DNA of 64,000 bases from Bizionia sp. Lineage in GTDB: Bacteria > Bacteroidota > Bacteroidia > Flavobacteriales > Flavobacteriaceae. Shown here piece after piece: positions 46,688 through 55,277 of the stretch. The first letter of the stretch is position 1; every line of letters begins with the position of its first letter. The DNA lies in NCBI GenBank assembly GCA_020631395.1, contig JAHDHI010000013.1:1-64000 (forward strand). The letters are read 5' to 3'. Both the position numbers and the translations under genes were made by a program. The notes beneath the pieces are model-generated. The model did no database searches and was not told the DNA's origin. It saw nothing but the letters and a program-made list of their open reading frames with translations.

Positions 46688-48418
46688 TTAAATACAATTC
46701 TGTTCCATTACCATCGTATCTTCATTTTTGGTCATCTCCAACCGATCGGGATCGCATTCGACAACCAACCAGTTCCCTGAAATGGCTTGAATGTTTGCTC
46801 CATTGACGCCATCCAATTCCACCCAAACACCATCTGTTGTTTGAGATGTGGACCACGTTGCTTCAATCGTCTGACCATCTCCCGTGATTGTTACCGAACC
46901 ATCATCATTGAAGTCCAAATCGAAAATGATCAAATCGTCACTATCGTTAAAGTTAACCACATTCCAAATGCAGGTTTGCAAATAGTCGTCTACTTCCAAC
47001 TCCGTACATGCGGAACTACAATCCTCTACTATCAGTTCTATCTCAAAGACTTCATAAGTATCTGCATTTGATGCCAATACCACCCTAACGTATATTGTTT
47101 GATAGGTCGCAATGGTATTCGTATATGCCGTTGGTTCTGACAATGCATTCATTCCGTTCTCCGCATCTTGAAGTGTCTCATGGTATGAAACCATATGCTC
47201 GCTTGGTTGAATGCAATTGCTGAATGCTTCTGTTAGATTGAATAGAGCAAAAGTATCTCCATTGTCATCGCACTTTGCAAGGGTTGCATTGAAGCTTGTA
47301 AAACATTCGAAGGGGTTTTCGTCTGTTTCACAGTCCCTTTCCATTACCATCTCAATTACTCCAGAAGCGGTCTCTTGCACCAATGCAAATCTATCTATTT
47401 GACATTCTACCACTGTCCAACTTCCGCTTAAATCTTGAAATGAAGTTTCAAAATTCACCAATACATCATCTTCTTCGCCTTCAGATACCGACCAAGTCCC
47501 ATCATGAATGACATTTCCATTTTCCGATACTGTGAAACCATAGTTAGGATCGAATGCAACATCGTAATTCACAAACACATCGTCTCCATTGTATGATACT
47601 ATGTTCCAAATGCATTCCTTCAAGGCCAGTTCTACGAATTCTTCGGTACACTCATCCTCGTCGTCGTCGTCCCAATCATTGTCATCATCCTCATCACACT
47701 CGTTTTCTGCTGCTTCGATAGCCTCTTCCAGCTCTTGGTTGTTATTGACTTCTATCGTTGAATCATCGCTTAAGATCATTGTTACGGGAAAATTTAAACT
47801 TGCCAAGACAGATCCATCCAAATTTTCGATGAAGTCATATAAGGCTTCGTCGTTTTCGACAACCACTGTTTCTATGACCTCGAAATTGGTGTCATATATG
47901 GAAATGCTTATCGGATATTGAAAATCGATACACTCGATATCCTCATCTTCTTCATTCTCTCCTAGGCATTCTTCAATGAAAACTTCCAATTCATCTTGAT
48001 TGTTAATCACGATTTCAGAATAATCACTTAAAATAATGGTTACGGGAAAAATAATCTCAAGAGTGTCCTCGTCCGTTCCAAACTCATCAAAGATAGCTTC
48101 TATGACTTCGTAATCCTCTTCTGAATCTATTATGATTTCGACACCATTTACGGATACCGTTACTGGCAATTCTACGATTAGACAATTCGCATTGTCTATG
48201 ATGTTGTCGACAGATCCATCCAATTGTGTCGTATATTCTATGAGCTTGGCCAAATTGGAATTGACTCCTATCGTTTCTTGTTCGTTTGGACCTATTATTT
48301 CCGCAACTTCATCTTGACATGATGTGAATAGCAGAAAAAATATTGCAAACACAAGTACAATTGTAAGTGGCAAAAAAGGGTGTTTTTTTGAATTATTTCT
48401 TTTTAGAGTTGGTTTCAT
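46688..48418 (-). CDS. Large acidic lipoprotein with one surface-protein repeat module
   Basis: 576 residues. A lipoprotein signal follows a basic start (LPLTIVLVFAIFFLLFTSC, Cys near residue 34). Residues 50-230 hold three related units of the type LPVTVSVNGVEIIIDSEEDY / FPVTIILSDYSEIVINNQ / FPVTMILSDDSTIEVNNN. An extremely acidic linker (DEDDDNDWDDDDEDE, about 242-256) may bind calcium. Two CIWNIVSYNG / CIWNVVNFND modules follow, and between them one copy of the YHETLQDAENG...QTIYVRV module also seen five times in the protein at 1-2975. It is divergent from a sigma factor, which often controls such surface lipoproteins; its function is unknown. Confidence 0.75.
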   Translation of the reverse strand: MKPTLKRNNSKKHPFLPLTIVLVFAIFFLLFTSCQDEVAEIIGPNEQETIGVNSNLAKLIEYTTQLDGSVDNIIDNANCLIVELPVTVSVNGVEIIIDSEEDYEVIEAIFDEFGTDEDTLEIIFPVTIILSDYSEIVINNQDELEVFIEECLGENEEDEDIECIDFQYPISISIYDTNFEVIETVVVENDEALYDFIENLDGSVLASLNFPVTMILSDDSTIEVNNNQELEEAIEAAENECDEDDDNDWDDDDEDECTEEFVELALKECIWNIVSYNGDDVFVNYDVAFDPNYGFTVSENGNVIHDGTWSVSEGEEDDVLVNFETSFQDLSGSWTVVECQIDRFALVQETASGVIEMVMERDCETDENPFECFTSFNATLAKCDDNGDTFALFNLTEAFSNCIQPSEHMVSYHETLQDAENGMNALSEPTAYTNTIATYQTIYVRVVLASNADTYEVFEIELIVEDCSSACTELEVDDYLQTCIWNVVNFNDSDDLIIFDLDFNDDGSVTITGDGQTIEATWSTSQTTDGVWVELDGVNGANIQAISGNWLVVECDPDRLEMTKNEDTMVMEQNCI

Positions 48419-48561
48419 AATGCAAAATATTTTAAAATTATTTTCTTCTCAATAGTAATTTTCATGCTTTTGTCTATAAAACAACTGGACTTTAAAAACT
48501 CCTACCTTGACAATTTGAAAAAATTGTTTCTTCTTTGTATAATGATTTTTCATAAGACAAT

Positions 48562-49077
48562 ATGATTAAAAACTTACAAGAGAATATTTGTGATGAAATG
48601 CTTTTCAATACTTTCTTTAAAAAGCACGCCAAAGACCTGCACGATTTTTTGCACTATAAGTTTGGAAATCACCTAAACCCCAAGGACAAGGTTCAAGAGT
48701 CTTTTATAAAGCTTTGGGAGAATTGTGGCAAAGTGAAACCAGAAAAGGCAAAAAGCTACCTTTTTACCGTTGGCAACAATTTAATGCTGAATGAAGTGAA
48801 ACACCAAAAAGTAAAATTGAAGTACAGCGAAAAACCACAAAAGCATCATACAAACGAAAGCCCTGAGTTTTTAATGGAGGAAAATGAATACATGCAGAAA
48901 TTACAAGCTGCCATTTCCAATTTAACAGAAGCGCAGCGCTCCGCCTTCCTATTGAATAGGATCGAGGGTAAGAAGCATAGGGAAATAGCAGAACTTTTGG
49001 ACATAAGCACAAAAGCCGTGGAGAAACGCATTTATGGCGCTTTGAAAAAATTAAGAGAGGACATAAAAGAAATTTAA
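48562..49077 (+). CDS. ECF-type RNA polymerase sigma factor
   Basis: 171 residues. Region 2 is visible as FFKKHAKDLHDFLHYKFGN...DKVQESFIKLWEN with YLFTVGNNLMLNEV; region 4 as LTEAQRSAFLLNRIEGKKHREIAELLDISTKAVEKRI, a helix-turn-helix for the -35 element. It is FecI-like in size. A FecR-type anti-sigma regulator follows after 56 bases and a TonB receptor after that, the classical cell-surface signalling layout. Confidence 0.93.
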   Translation: MIKNLQENICDEMLFNTFFKKHAKDLHDFLHYKFGNHLNPKDKVQESFIKLWENCGKVKPEKAKSYLFTVGNNLMLNEVKHQKVKLKYSEKPQKHHTNESPEFLMEENEYMQKLQAAISNLTEAQRSAFLLNRIEGKKHREIAELLDISTKAVEKRIYGALKKLREDIKEI

Positions 49078-49133
49078 TATAATTATAGGTAGGAGTTTTC
49101 CAAACCCAGTTGTTATATAGTTGAATATAGAAT

Positions 49134-50030
49134 ATGAAAAGAGAAGATTTAATAAAGAAATGGTTAGACAATGAACTAAGTCCCGAGGAACTCAAAGCTT
49201 TCAAACAGTTTGAGGATCATGAGGACTTGGTGAAACTAGCCAATGGTCTGAAACGGTTCAAAGTTGAAGACTTCGATACCGATTTGGAATTGAAGCGTTT
49301 GAACGCCTCTTTGAAAAACAAATCCAAAAACAGAAACAACTGGATTAAGCCCATATTGAGAATTGCTGCAATTCTCACCATTTGTTTTGGTTCTTATTAC
49401 TATACGACTACGTTAAATACCAACGTAACCACGTTGGCCTCGCAAAAGGAAACCATTGACTTGCCCGATGCCTCTATTGCAACCATCAATGCAGAATCCT
49501 CCATTACTTTCAACAAAGGAAAATGGAGTGAAGACAGGAAGGTTACCCTTAAAGGGGAAGGTTATTTCAAAGTAGCCAAAGGCTCGAAGTTCAAAGTACA
49601 GACAAATAATGGCATCGTAACCGTTCTTGGTACGGAATTCAACGTAAAAGACAGAAACAACTACTTTGAGGTAACTTGTTACGAAGGCGCTGTAAATGTT
49701 CTGCACAAATCGAAATCCGTCATACTGAAACCTGGGAACAGCTTCTTGGTCATTAATGGTGAATATATAGACAGAACCGACGTTTCTTTAAAAAACCCGT
49801 CTTGGATCGACAACGAAAGTCGCTTTGCCAGCATACCCTTAAAAAACATTCTCTTGGAATTAGAGAGACAATATAATGTGACAATTACTGTTAATAATAT
49901 TGATGAGGAGCAATTATTTACTGGGAGTTTTACGCATAATGACATTGACGTAGCCTTGAAGGCAATAACGCTACCTCTTAATTTAACCTATGTTAAAGCA
50001 AATAGTATGATAATACTAGAGAGTGAGTAA
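49134..50030 (+). CDS. FecR-family anti-sigma regulator
   Basis: 298 residues. The cytoplasmic N-terminus (residues 1-65) ends before one membrane helix (about 77-92, ILRIAAILTICFGSYYY). The periplasmic part shows the FecR signature KETIDLPDASIATINAESSITFNK (positions about 105-128) and a barrel-like region (TLKGEGYFKVAKGSKFKVQT, VTVLGTEFNV), then a C-terminal STN-binding segment (LLELERQYNVTITVNN). It transmits the receptor signal to the sigma factor. The receptor's GTG start overlaps its stop by 8 bases. Confidence 0.92.
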   Translation: MKREDLIKKWLDNELSPEELKAFKQFEDHEDLVKLANGLKRFKVEDFDTDLELKRLNASLKNKSKNRNNWIKPILRIAAILTICFGSYYYTTTLNTNVTTLASQKETIDLPDASIATINAESSITFNKGKWSEDRKVTLKGEGYFKVAKGSKFKVQTNNGIVTVLGTEFNVKDRNNYFEVTCYEGAVNVLHKSKSVILKPGNSFLVINGEYIDRTDVSLKNPSWIDNESRFASIPLKNILLELERQYNVTITVNNIDEEQLFTGSFTHNDIDVALKAITLPLNLTYVKANSMIILESE

Positions 50031-52344
50031 AAAAAGTAAGCCCATACTTTTAATATTTGCATTTGTTTTTAGTTTTTTGAATGTTTTTTCACAAACAACT
50101 GAAACCGAAAAGCGACCTCTTATCTCTATTTTAAAAACATTGGAGTCTCGTTACAACATTAGTTTTTCCTATGCAGACAAAACCATCAAAAACAAAGAGT
50201 CCAAAGTCCTCAGTCCGAGCCTTAGCTTGAGAGAGGCACTCCTAAGCATAGAAAACGATACCAAATTGGAGTTTCAAATTTTGAATAATCGTTTTATTGC
50301 CATAAAAGCCCCTCCCAAAACAGCCAATATGTTAGATGTCCAAGAATTGGACGAAGTCGTCATTCCTGATTTCCTTACCTCTGGAATTTCAAAAAAAGGA
50401 ACTGGAGCCATAGTCATAAAACCGAAAACCTTTGGTATTTTACCAGGTTTGATAGAACCGGACATCCTTCAAACCATACAAGCTCTTCCTGGCATTTTAA
50501 GTATAGACGAAACCGTTTCTACATTGAATGTTCGAGGTGGCACCCATAATCAAAACCTAATACTGTGGGATGGCATCAAAATGTATCAATCCGGTCATTT
50601 TTTTGGTTTGATATCTGCTTTCAGTCCATATCTCACAAAAAACATCCTGGTATCCAAAAATGGTACGAGTGCCCTTTATGGAGATGGTATCTCCAGCACC
50701 ATAGACATGCAGTTGGGGGATAACATTAATACTTCCTTCAATAGTGGCGTTGGACTCAACCTTCTATATGCCGATGGTTTTGCAAAAATCCCCTTGAATG
50801 ACAATTTAGAAATTCAAGCTTCATTGCGTCATTCCGTAACCGGTCTCAAAACGCCCACCTACAAACAGTTTTTTGAACGTATTCTCCAAAATTCCGACAT
50901 AACGGACAACCAATCCAACCCCAATAAAAGCGTATCCATCGACGACACCTTCTATTTCTATGATTTTGGATTCAAGATACTTCACGATATTTCCAAAAAA
51001 GACAAATTAAGGTTTAATTTCATTACCATGTTCAATACCTTGGACTACTTGGAAGAGGACGCTACCGTTAGCAATGAAAACATTTCCAGCAGTGAAATCT
51101 CTCAATCCAATTTGGCAGCTGGCTTATCCTACAATAGACAATGGAGCAATGCCTTCTCTAGTTATTTGCATATGTATTCTTCCAACTACAAGTTGAGTGC
51201 CATAGATTTTGATGTCACGAACAATCAACGTTTGATTCAACGAAACGAAGTCCTGGACAGCGGTTTGAAGATTCAGGCGGATTATACTTTAACCAACAAC
51301 TTAAAATGGGTTAACGGCTACCAGTATTCCGAAATTGGAGTTACAAACTTTCAAGACATCAATAGTCCTGCTTTTACTAGTAACATGAAAAAAGTTCTAA
51401 GAGGACAATCCGGATATAGTGAAATCACTTTTTTGTCCAACAATAAAAACACATTGTTGAGAGCTGGGGTTAGAGGTAATTACTTTGACAAGTTTCGCAA
51501 ACTTATTATTGAGCCTAGATTGAGTTTTAGTCAGCAATTGTTCAAACATTTAAAGGTAGAAGTCCTGGGAGAGTTCAAAAGTCAAACAACCTCACAACGC
51601 GTTAACAGGCAAAATGATTTTTTGGGAATTGATCAAAGACGTTGGGTTTTGGCCAACAATACCACAATACCCATAATAAAAAGCAAGCAAGCTTCCATTG
51701 GTTTGCATTTCAACAAGAACAACCTATTACTAAGTGCCGAAGCTTTTATAAAAAATGTCGACGGAATAAAAACACGTAGCCAAGGATTTCAAAACCAATA
51801 CCAGTTTGTCAATGCCATAGGTAGTTACAAAGTGAAGGGTATCGACTTTCTAATCAACAAGCGATTTACAAACACGAGTACTTGGTTAAGTTATTCCTTA
51901 AGCAAAAACGACTATAGCTTCGATACCTTGAACAACGGTATCTCTTTTCCCAACAACTTGGACATTAGGCACACCGTTACCTTTGCTAGTACATATTCCG
52001 TTGGCAACTTCAAATTCGCCCTAGGTGTGAATTGGCGATCTGGAAAAGCAATCACAAAACCTGTAGAAGGCGATGAAGTCTTTGACAATGCCATTAACTA
52101 CGGAGCACCGAACAGTAGCAATCTGGATGATTATTTCAGAACCGACTTCTCCACGACTTACGATTTCGACTTCTCCAAAACTACCAAAGCCAAAGTGGGA
52201 TTGTCGATATGGAATCTATTTGACAAGGAAAACAATTTGAATGTTCATTACACTTTGGACGGTGACAACGGAAATTCCGTAATAGAAACAAAGACAAAAT
52301 CATTGGGCATTACCCCTAACTTGAGCTTTAGGGTTAATTTTTAA
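50023..52344 (+). CDS. TonB-dependent outer-membrane receptor with N-terminal STN domain
   Basis: 773 residues starting at GTG 50023, within the FecR stop (GTGAGTAA). Signal peptide (LIFAFVFSFLNVFSQ); STN signalling domain (about 28-95, LISILKTLESRYNISFSYAD, LREALLSIENDTKLEFQIL); plug (about 110-230) with QALPGILSIDETVSTLNVRGGTHNQNLI; then a beta-barrel ending in Phe (NLSFRVNF). The STN domain contacts FecR, so this is a transducing receptor for an iron complex, or another nutrient, taken up with TonB energy. There is no carboxypeptidase-like insert between STN and plug. The substrate is unknown. Confidence 0.93.
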   Translation: MSKKSKPILLIFAFVFSFLNVFSQTTETEKRPLISILKTLESRYNISFSYADKTIKNKESKVLSPSLSLREALLSIENDTKLEFQILNNRFIAIKAPPKTANMLDVQELDEVVIPDFLTSGISKKGTGAIVIKPKTFGILPGLIEPDILQTIQALPGILSIDETVSTLNVRGGTHNQNLILWDGIKMYQSGHFFGLISAFSPYLTKNILVSKNGTSALYGDGISSTIDMQLGDNINTSFNSGVGLNLLYADGFAKIPLNDNLEIQASLRHSVTGLKTPTYKQFFERILQNSDITDNQSNPNKSVSIDDTFYFYDFGFKILHDISKKDKLRFNFITMFNTLDYLEEDATVSNENISSSEISQSNLAAGLSYNRQWSNAFSSYLHMYSSNYKLSAIDFDVTNNQRLIQRNEVLDSGLKIQADYTLTNNLKWVNGYQYSEIGVTNFQDINSPAFTSNMKKVLRGQSGYSEITFLSNNKNTLLRAGVRGNYFDKFRKLIIEPRLSFSQQLFKHLKVEVLGEFKSQTTSQRVNRQNDFLGIDQRRWVLANNTTIPIIKSKQASIGLHFNKNNLLLSAEAFIKNVDGIKTRSQGFQNQYQFVNAIGSYKVKGIDFLINKRFTNTSTWLSYSLSKNDYSFDTLNNGISFPNNLDIRHTVTFASTYSVGNFKFALGVNWRSGKAITKPVEGDEVFDNAINYGAPNSSNLDDYFRTDFSTTYDFDFSKTTKAKVGLSIWNLFDKENNLNVHYTLDGDNGNSVIETKTKSLGITPNLSFRVNF

Positions 52345-52453
52345 TTGTTTTCATTGATAAATGCCTTAATTTTACTTTCTTATATTTGCAATAGTTTTAT
52401 AAATGCACATTGTTATATATCAAGTACCTTAAATCACACAAAAAAACACCCTC

Positions 52454-53620
52454 ATGAAACACATTTTACATATTTTTACTTGCATTTTATTTTTTTGTTG
52501 TTCTCTCACAAATGCCCAAACATACAATACGTTCTACAATGGCATTGTGAGCAATGTTTCGTCAAGCAACATTCTGGCAGATCTCAACTCTTTTGAAAAC
52601 TTTGGAATAAAATCCATTGGTACTCCTGCTCTCAACAATACTCAGAATTGGATCAAAGCCAGATATGAGAGCCTGGGTTATACGGATATCGTAGAACAAC
52701 CTTTTAGTTACTCAGGTGATACCACCAACAACATCATAGTTACCAAAACTGGGACTCTATACCCTAACACCTTTTTAATAATCGATGCTCACTACGACAC
52801 CATAAATGGACCTGGAACCAATGACAATGGCAGTGGCACGGTTCTTATCATGGAGTTGGCTAGACTACTTAAGGACGTAGATACCGAGTACTCAATTAAA
52901 TTCATACATTTTAGTGGAGAAGAGCCTGGATTGATTGGTAGCAACTATTACGTTGACAACACGGTCGTACCTCAAAACCTTGACATCTCACTTGTATTCA
53001 ACATTGATGAGGTAGGTGGTGTCAACGGTATGGTAAACGACATCATAGTATGCGAAAAGGACGTAGCTGGATCTAGCACCAACAATGCTGCCTCTGCTGA
53101 GGCCACCACTATTTTGGCAAACTGCATAGGTTTTTACTCCAACTTGAACACTCAAATTTCCAATGCCTATGCATCGGATTACATTCCTTTTGAAAACAAT
53201 GGAGAAATAATCACTGGATTGTTTGAAAAAAACCAAACACCCCATGCCCATACATCTACAGACATACTTGCCAATATGGATGCAGACTACCTTTTTGAGG
53301 TTACCAAAGGAGCCTTGGGAGCTGCTTTGCATTTTGCAGTTGGAATAAATACACTTGGTGTACCAACCGTGGACAACATAGAAGACAGCATCAATATCTA
53401 CCCAAATCCAACCCATGGCATTTTAAACATTGATTACAATACTGCTACTCCAAAAGATTTAGAATTGGAAATAAGAGATATTCTTGGCAAGAAGATATAC
53501 AGTACTTCTATTAACAATAAAATTAAGTCTTTAGATTTAAGTTTCTTGAATAAAGGCATCTACTTGGCCGTATTCAAAAATAGCAAGACTAGCATTGCAA
53601 AAAAAATAATCATTAATTAG
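52454..53620 (+). CDS. Secreted M28-family peptidase with T9SS tail, diverged copy
   Basis: 388 residues. Signal peptide (IFTCILFFCCSLTNAQ). Zinc-site motifs: DAHYDTINGPGTNDNGSG, FSGEEPGLIGSNYY (Glu pair), FNIDEVGG in place of the usual LDM-G, and TPHAHTSTD (His). The tail is a T9SS type A domain (INIYPNPTHGILNIDY ... IAKKIIIN). It is only distantly related to the tandem M28 pair at 38608-41229. The altered Asp segment (NIDEVGG) still offers an Asp and so may be functional. It is 109 bases after the TonB receptor. Confidence 0.9.
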   Translation: MKHILHIFTCILFFCCSLTNAQTYNTFYNGIVSNVSSSNILADLNSFENFGIKSIGTPALNNTQNWIKARYESLGYTDIVEQPFSYSGDTTNNIIVTKTGTLYPNTFLIIDAHYDTINGPGTNDNGSGTVLIMELARLLKDVDTEYSIKFIHFSGEEPGLIGSNYYVDNTVVPQNLDISLVFNIDEVGGVNGMVNDIIVCEKDVAGSSTNNAASAEATTILANCIGFYSNLNTQISNAYASDYIPFENNGEIITGLFEKNQTPHAHTSTDILANMDADYLFEVTKGALGAALHFAVGINTLGVPTVDNIEDSINIYPNPTHGILNIDYNTATPKDLELEIRDILGKKIYSTSINNKIKSLDLSFLNKGIYLAVFKNSKTSIAKKIIIN

Positions 53621-53645
53621 ACTTCTATAAATAGAATTTAAATAC

Positions 53646-53682
53646 AAACCCCGATAAGCAATAAAAATACTTATCGGGGTTT
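53646..53682. terminator. Bidirectional terminator between the M28 gene and the GG-peptide gene
   Basis: A 13-base perfect stem AAACCCCGATAAG (53646-53658) / CTTATCGGGGTTT (53670-53682). It follows the M28 stop by 25 bases and, on the other strand, the GG-peptide stop by 12 bases. Confidence 0.9.
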
Positions 53683-53694
53683 TCTAATTGTTTT

Positions 53695-53835
53695 TTATCC
53701 TTCCTCCTCAACCCATGGATTGTTTTCATCCATGACATTAGCCCATGGATCATAACCTCCTCTAATAATTAATAATTGCTCCAAACTCAATTCTAACATA
53801 GAATCCGTTTTAAAATTTCTAATGACTGCTTTCAT
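53695..53835 (-). CDS. Small peptide with a double-glycine leader, bacteriocin- or RiPP-like precursor
   Basis: 46 codons from ATG 53835 to TAA 53695. The peptide starts MKAVIRNFKTDS and continues LELSLEQLLIIRGG, which fits the double-glycine leader pattern LSxxEL..I.GG used by C39 peptidase transporters and by many Bacteroidota natural-product precursors. After Gly-Gly, at residue 27, come the remaining 19 residues YDPWANVMDENNPWVEEEG, with two DPW/NPW units and no Cys or Lys. A terminator 12 bases past the stop, and another upstream, make it a transcription unit of its own. No modifying enzyme or transporter is seen in this window. A start at Met13 is possible. Confidence 0.55.
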   Translation of the reverse strand: MKAVIRNFKTDSMLELSLEQLLIIRGGYDPWANVMDENNPWVEEEG

Positions 53836-53976
53836 CGTTACTGCTTTAAAGTTAATATTTAGTTCTCTCGGTTTGATGCCTCAAAGAAATTTCAAAAAAA
53901 AAGATATTGCAAGTACAGCATTGCCCAATTTATAAATTAGACATTATTAGAAGCAGTGATTTTTCAGCATTGCTAT

Positions 53977-54141
53977 TTATTGCTTCGCCCAAGACATCAT
54001 AATACCAATTTGCTCATATAATGTCGTACGAAAAACGAAGTTTCTATTTTGTTCCATACCGCTGTGATCAATTTGCATAGCCGTAGTTATGGAAATAATG
54101 AAGAAGAAAATAGAACGAAGAATGAGCAAGTTTGAATGCAT
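53977..54141 (-). CDS. Small hydrophobic-leader protein upstream of the GG peptide
   Basis: 54 codons from ATG 54141 to TAA 53977. Residues 1-22 (NLLILRSIFFFIISITT) form a hydrophobic stretch like a signal peptide or single membrane anchor; the rest is a short polar tail (IDHSGMEQNRNFVFRTTLYEQIG). No family is recognisable. It lies between the terminator at 54180-54213 and the GG-peptide gene (141-base gap) on the same strand. It overlaps an imperfect 120-base inverted repeat. It may be a real small secreted protein or a chance frame; the evidence is position and the N-terminal hydrophobic run only. Confidence 0.35.
   Translation of the reverse strand: MHSNLLILRSIFFFIISITTAMQIDHSGMEQNRNFVFRTTLYEQIGIMMSWAKQ
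54010..54129. repeat. Imperfect inverted repeat across the small hydrophobic gene
   Basis: TTGCTCAT (54010-54017) / ATGAGCAA (54122-54129), TTCTATTTT (54042-54050) / AAAATAGAA (54107-54115) and TTCCATA (54052-54058) / TATGGAA (54088-54094) are nested in the same order. The centre is about 30 bases. Confidence 0.4.
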
Positions 54142-54179
54142 CGTTATGTAAGCAAATTAGTACAACTTCTTAAAAAAAC

Positions 54180-54213
54180 AAACCCCAATAAGGAATAAAA
54201 CTTATCGGGGTTT
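54180..54213 (-). terminator. Terminator after the DDAH-like gene
   Basis: Minus strand AAACCCCGATAAG, short loop, CTTATTGGGGTTT (one G-U), then TGTTTTTT. Nearly the same stem as at 53646-53682. Confidence 0.85.
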
Positions 54214-54299
54214 ATCTTAAAATATTAGTTGAAACAATTTCAATCTCGTTTTACGGCATGAGAACCATAGTAGATAACAAATGGGGGGCATATCTTTAT

Positions 54300-55214
54300 T
54301 TAGTCTCTTACCAAAGGCATCGTACTGCATCGCAACAACCCTTCTTGCTTGGCTATTTCCGCATAAGGAACTTCTTCTACCGTAAATCCTTTTTCGCGCA
54401 ACCAAGAGTTCAATCGTGTAAAGTTCTTTTCTGAAATGATGACTTCTTCTGAAATGGAGAATACATTGCTGTTCATATTGTACATCTCATCTTTTGTGAT
54501 TTCAAAGATGTTGTCTTTTCCGAAGTACTCTACCAGCCATTGATATTCACGTTCCACAAGAAATCCATTTTTATGCAATATGGCTTTATCTTTACCTATT
54601 GGTTGAAAGCAACAATCCAAGTGTAGCGCATTCTCTTTTGGATCTGAATTGTGCTTTCTCAGCTCAAAGGCCTTTACAGTCCTTTCTGGAAAATTCTCTT
54701 GCAATGCAATTACTGCATCTATGTTTGTTCTTGCCGTGATATAATCGGAATAATCTTCTCCTGAATAGGTTCCTACAAAAATATAGTCATCCCATGGCAT
54801 GACATCCCCTCCTTCTATGTGACATTCTTCTGGAAGTACTATGACATCTTCAGGGTTTATTTGATCTACGACATGTTGAATCGCTTCGTATTCGCGATCG
54901 CGATCTGGTAGAATATTGGCCTTGACAAACTTGTTGTCTATGACAAAAGCTATGTCACGAGAAAATATTTGATTGTAATCTTCAATTATCTCTGGTCTGA
55001 ATACTTTTACATCGTACTTTTCGAAAACTTCGGCAACAGCTTCCATTTCCTTGACCATGTCCGCTTCTACAGGATATGTCCCTGCCAATACGTGCAACTT
55101 GCTTTTTGGGTCATAACAATCCTCTGCTTTTGGAATTGGTCCATTGCTTTTTGCCGTACCTAGAACAACCGCTCTAAGGCGTGCTGTTTCGTTTTTTACA
55201 TTCAGTTTTAACAT
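54300..55214 (-). CDS. Dimethylarginine dimethylaminohydrolase / arginine-deiminase-related enzyme
   Basis: 304 residues of the guanidine-modifying (amidinotransferase-fold) superfamily. Active-site elements: SRDIAFVIDNKFVKAN (Asp), CHIEGGDVMPWDDYIFVG (Glu-Gly-Gly-Asp), HLDCCFQPIGK (His-x-Asp) and the nucleophile Cys near the end in LLRCSTMPLVRD. Such enzymes hydrolyse dimethylarginine to citrulline, or act on other guanidines. No signal peptide. It follows the gltA gene with a terminator in between, and keeps the same order seen in other flavobacteria (from memory). Confidence 0.85.
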   Translation of the reverse strand: MLKLNVKNETARLRAVVLGTAKSNGPIPKAEDCYDPKSKLHVLAGTYPVEADMVKEMEAVAEVFEKYDVKVFRPEIIEDYNQIFSRDIAFVIDNKFVKANILPDRDREYEAIQHVVDQINPEDVIVLPEECHIEGGDVMPWDDYIFVGTYSGEDYSDYITARTNIDAVIALQENFPERTVKAFELRKHNSDPKENALHLDCCFQPIGKDKAILHKNGFLVEREYQWLVEYFGKDNIFEITKDEMYNMNSNVFSISEEVIISEKNFTRLNSWLREKGFTVEEVPYAEIAKQEGLLRCSTMPLVRD

Positions 55215-55230
55215 AGGGGTAAATATAAAA

Positions 55231-55258
55231 AAAGCTTCATGATAAATTATGAAGCTTT
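55231..55258 (-). terminator. Terminator after gltA
   Basis: A 10-base perfect stem AAAGCTTCAT (55231-55240) / ATGAAGCTTT (55249-55258), eight-base loop, then seven T on the minus strand. Confidence 0.85.
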
Positions 55259-55277
55259 GTATATAATATTTCGAATA

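Noticed and set aside
54010-54129. Inverted repeat read as a MITE
   Set aside because: The arms are short and interrupted, with no target-site duplication visible; it is reported only as a low-interest structure.
53646-54213. Paired repeats considered as ends of a mobile element
   Set aside because: They are direct, not inverted, and each is a good terminator placed after a gene; no transposase or target duplication is seen.
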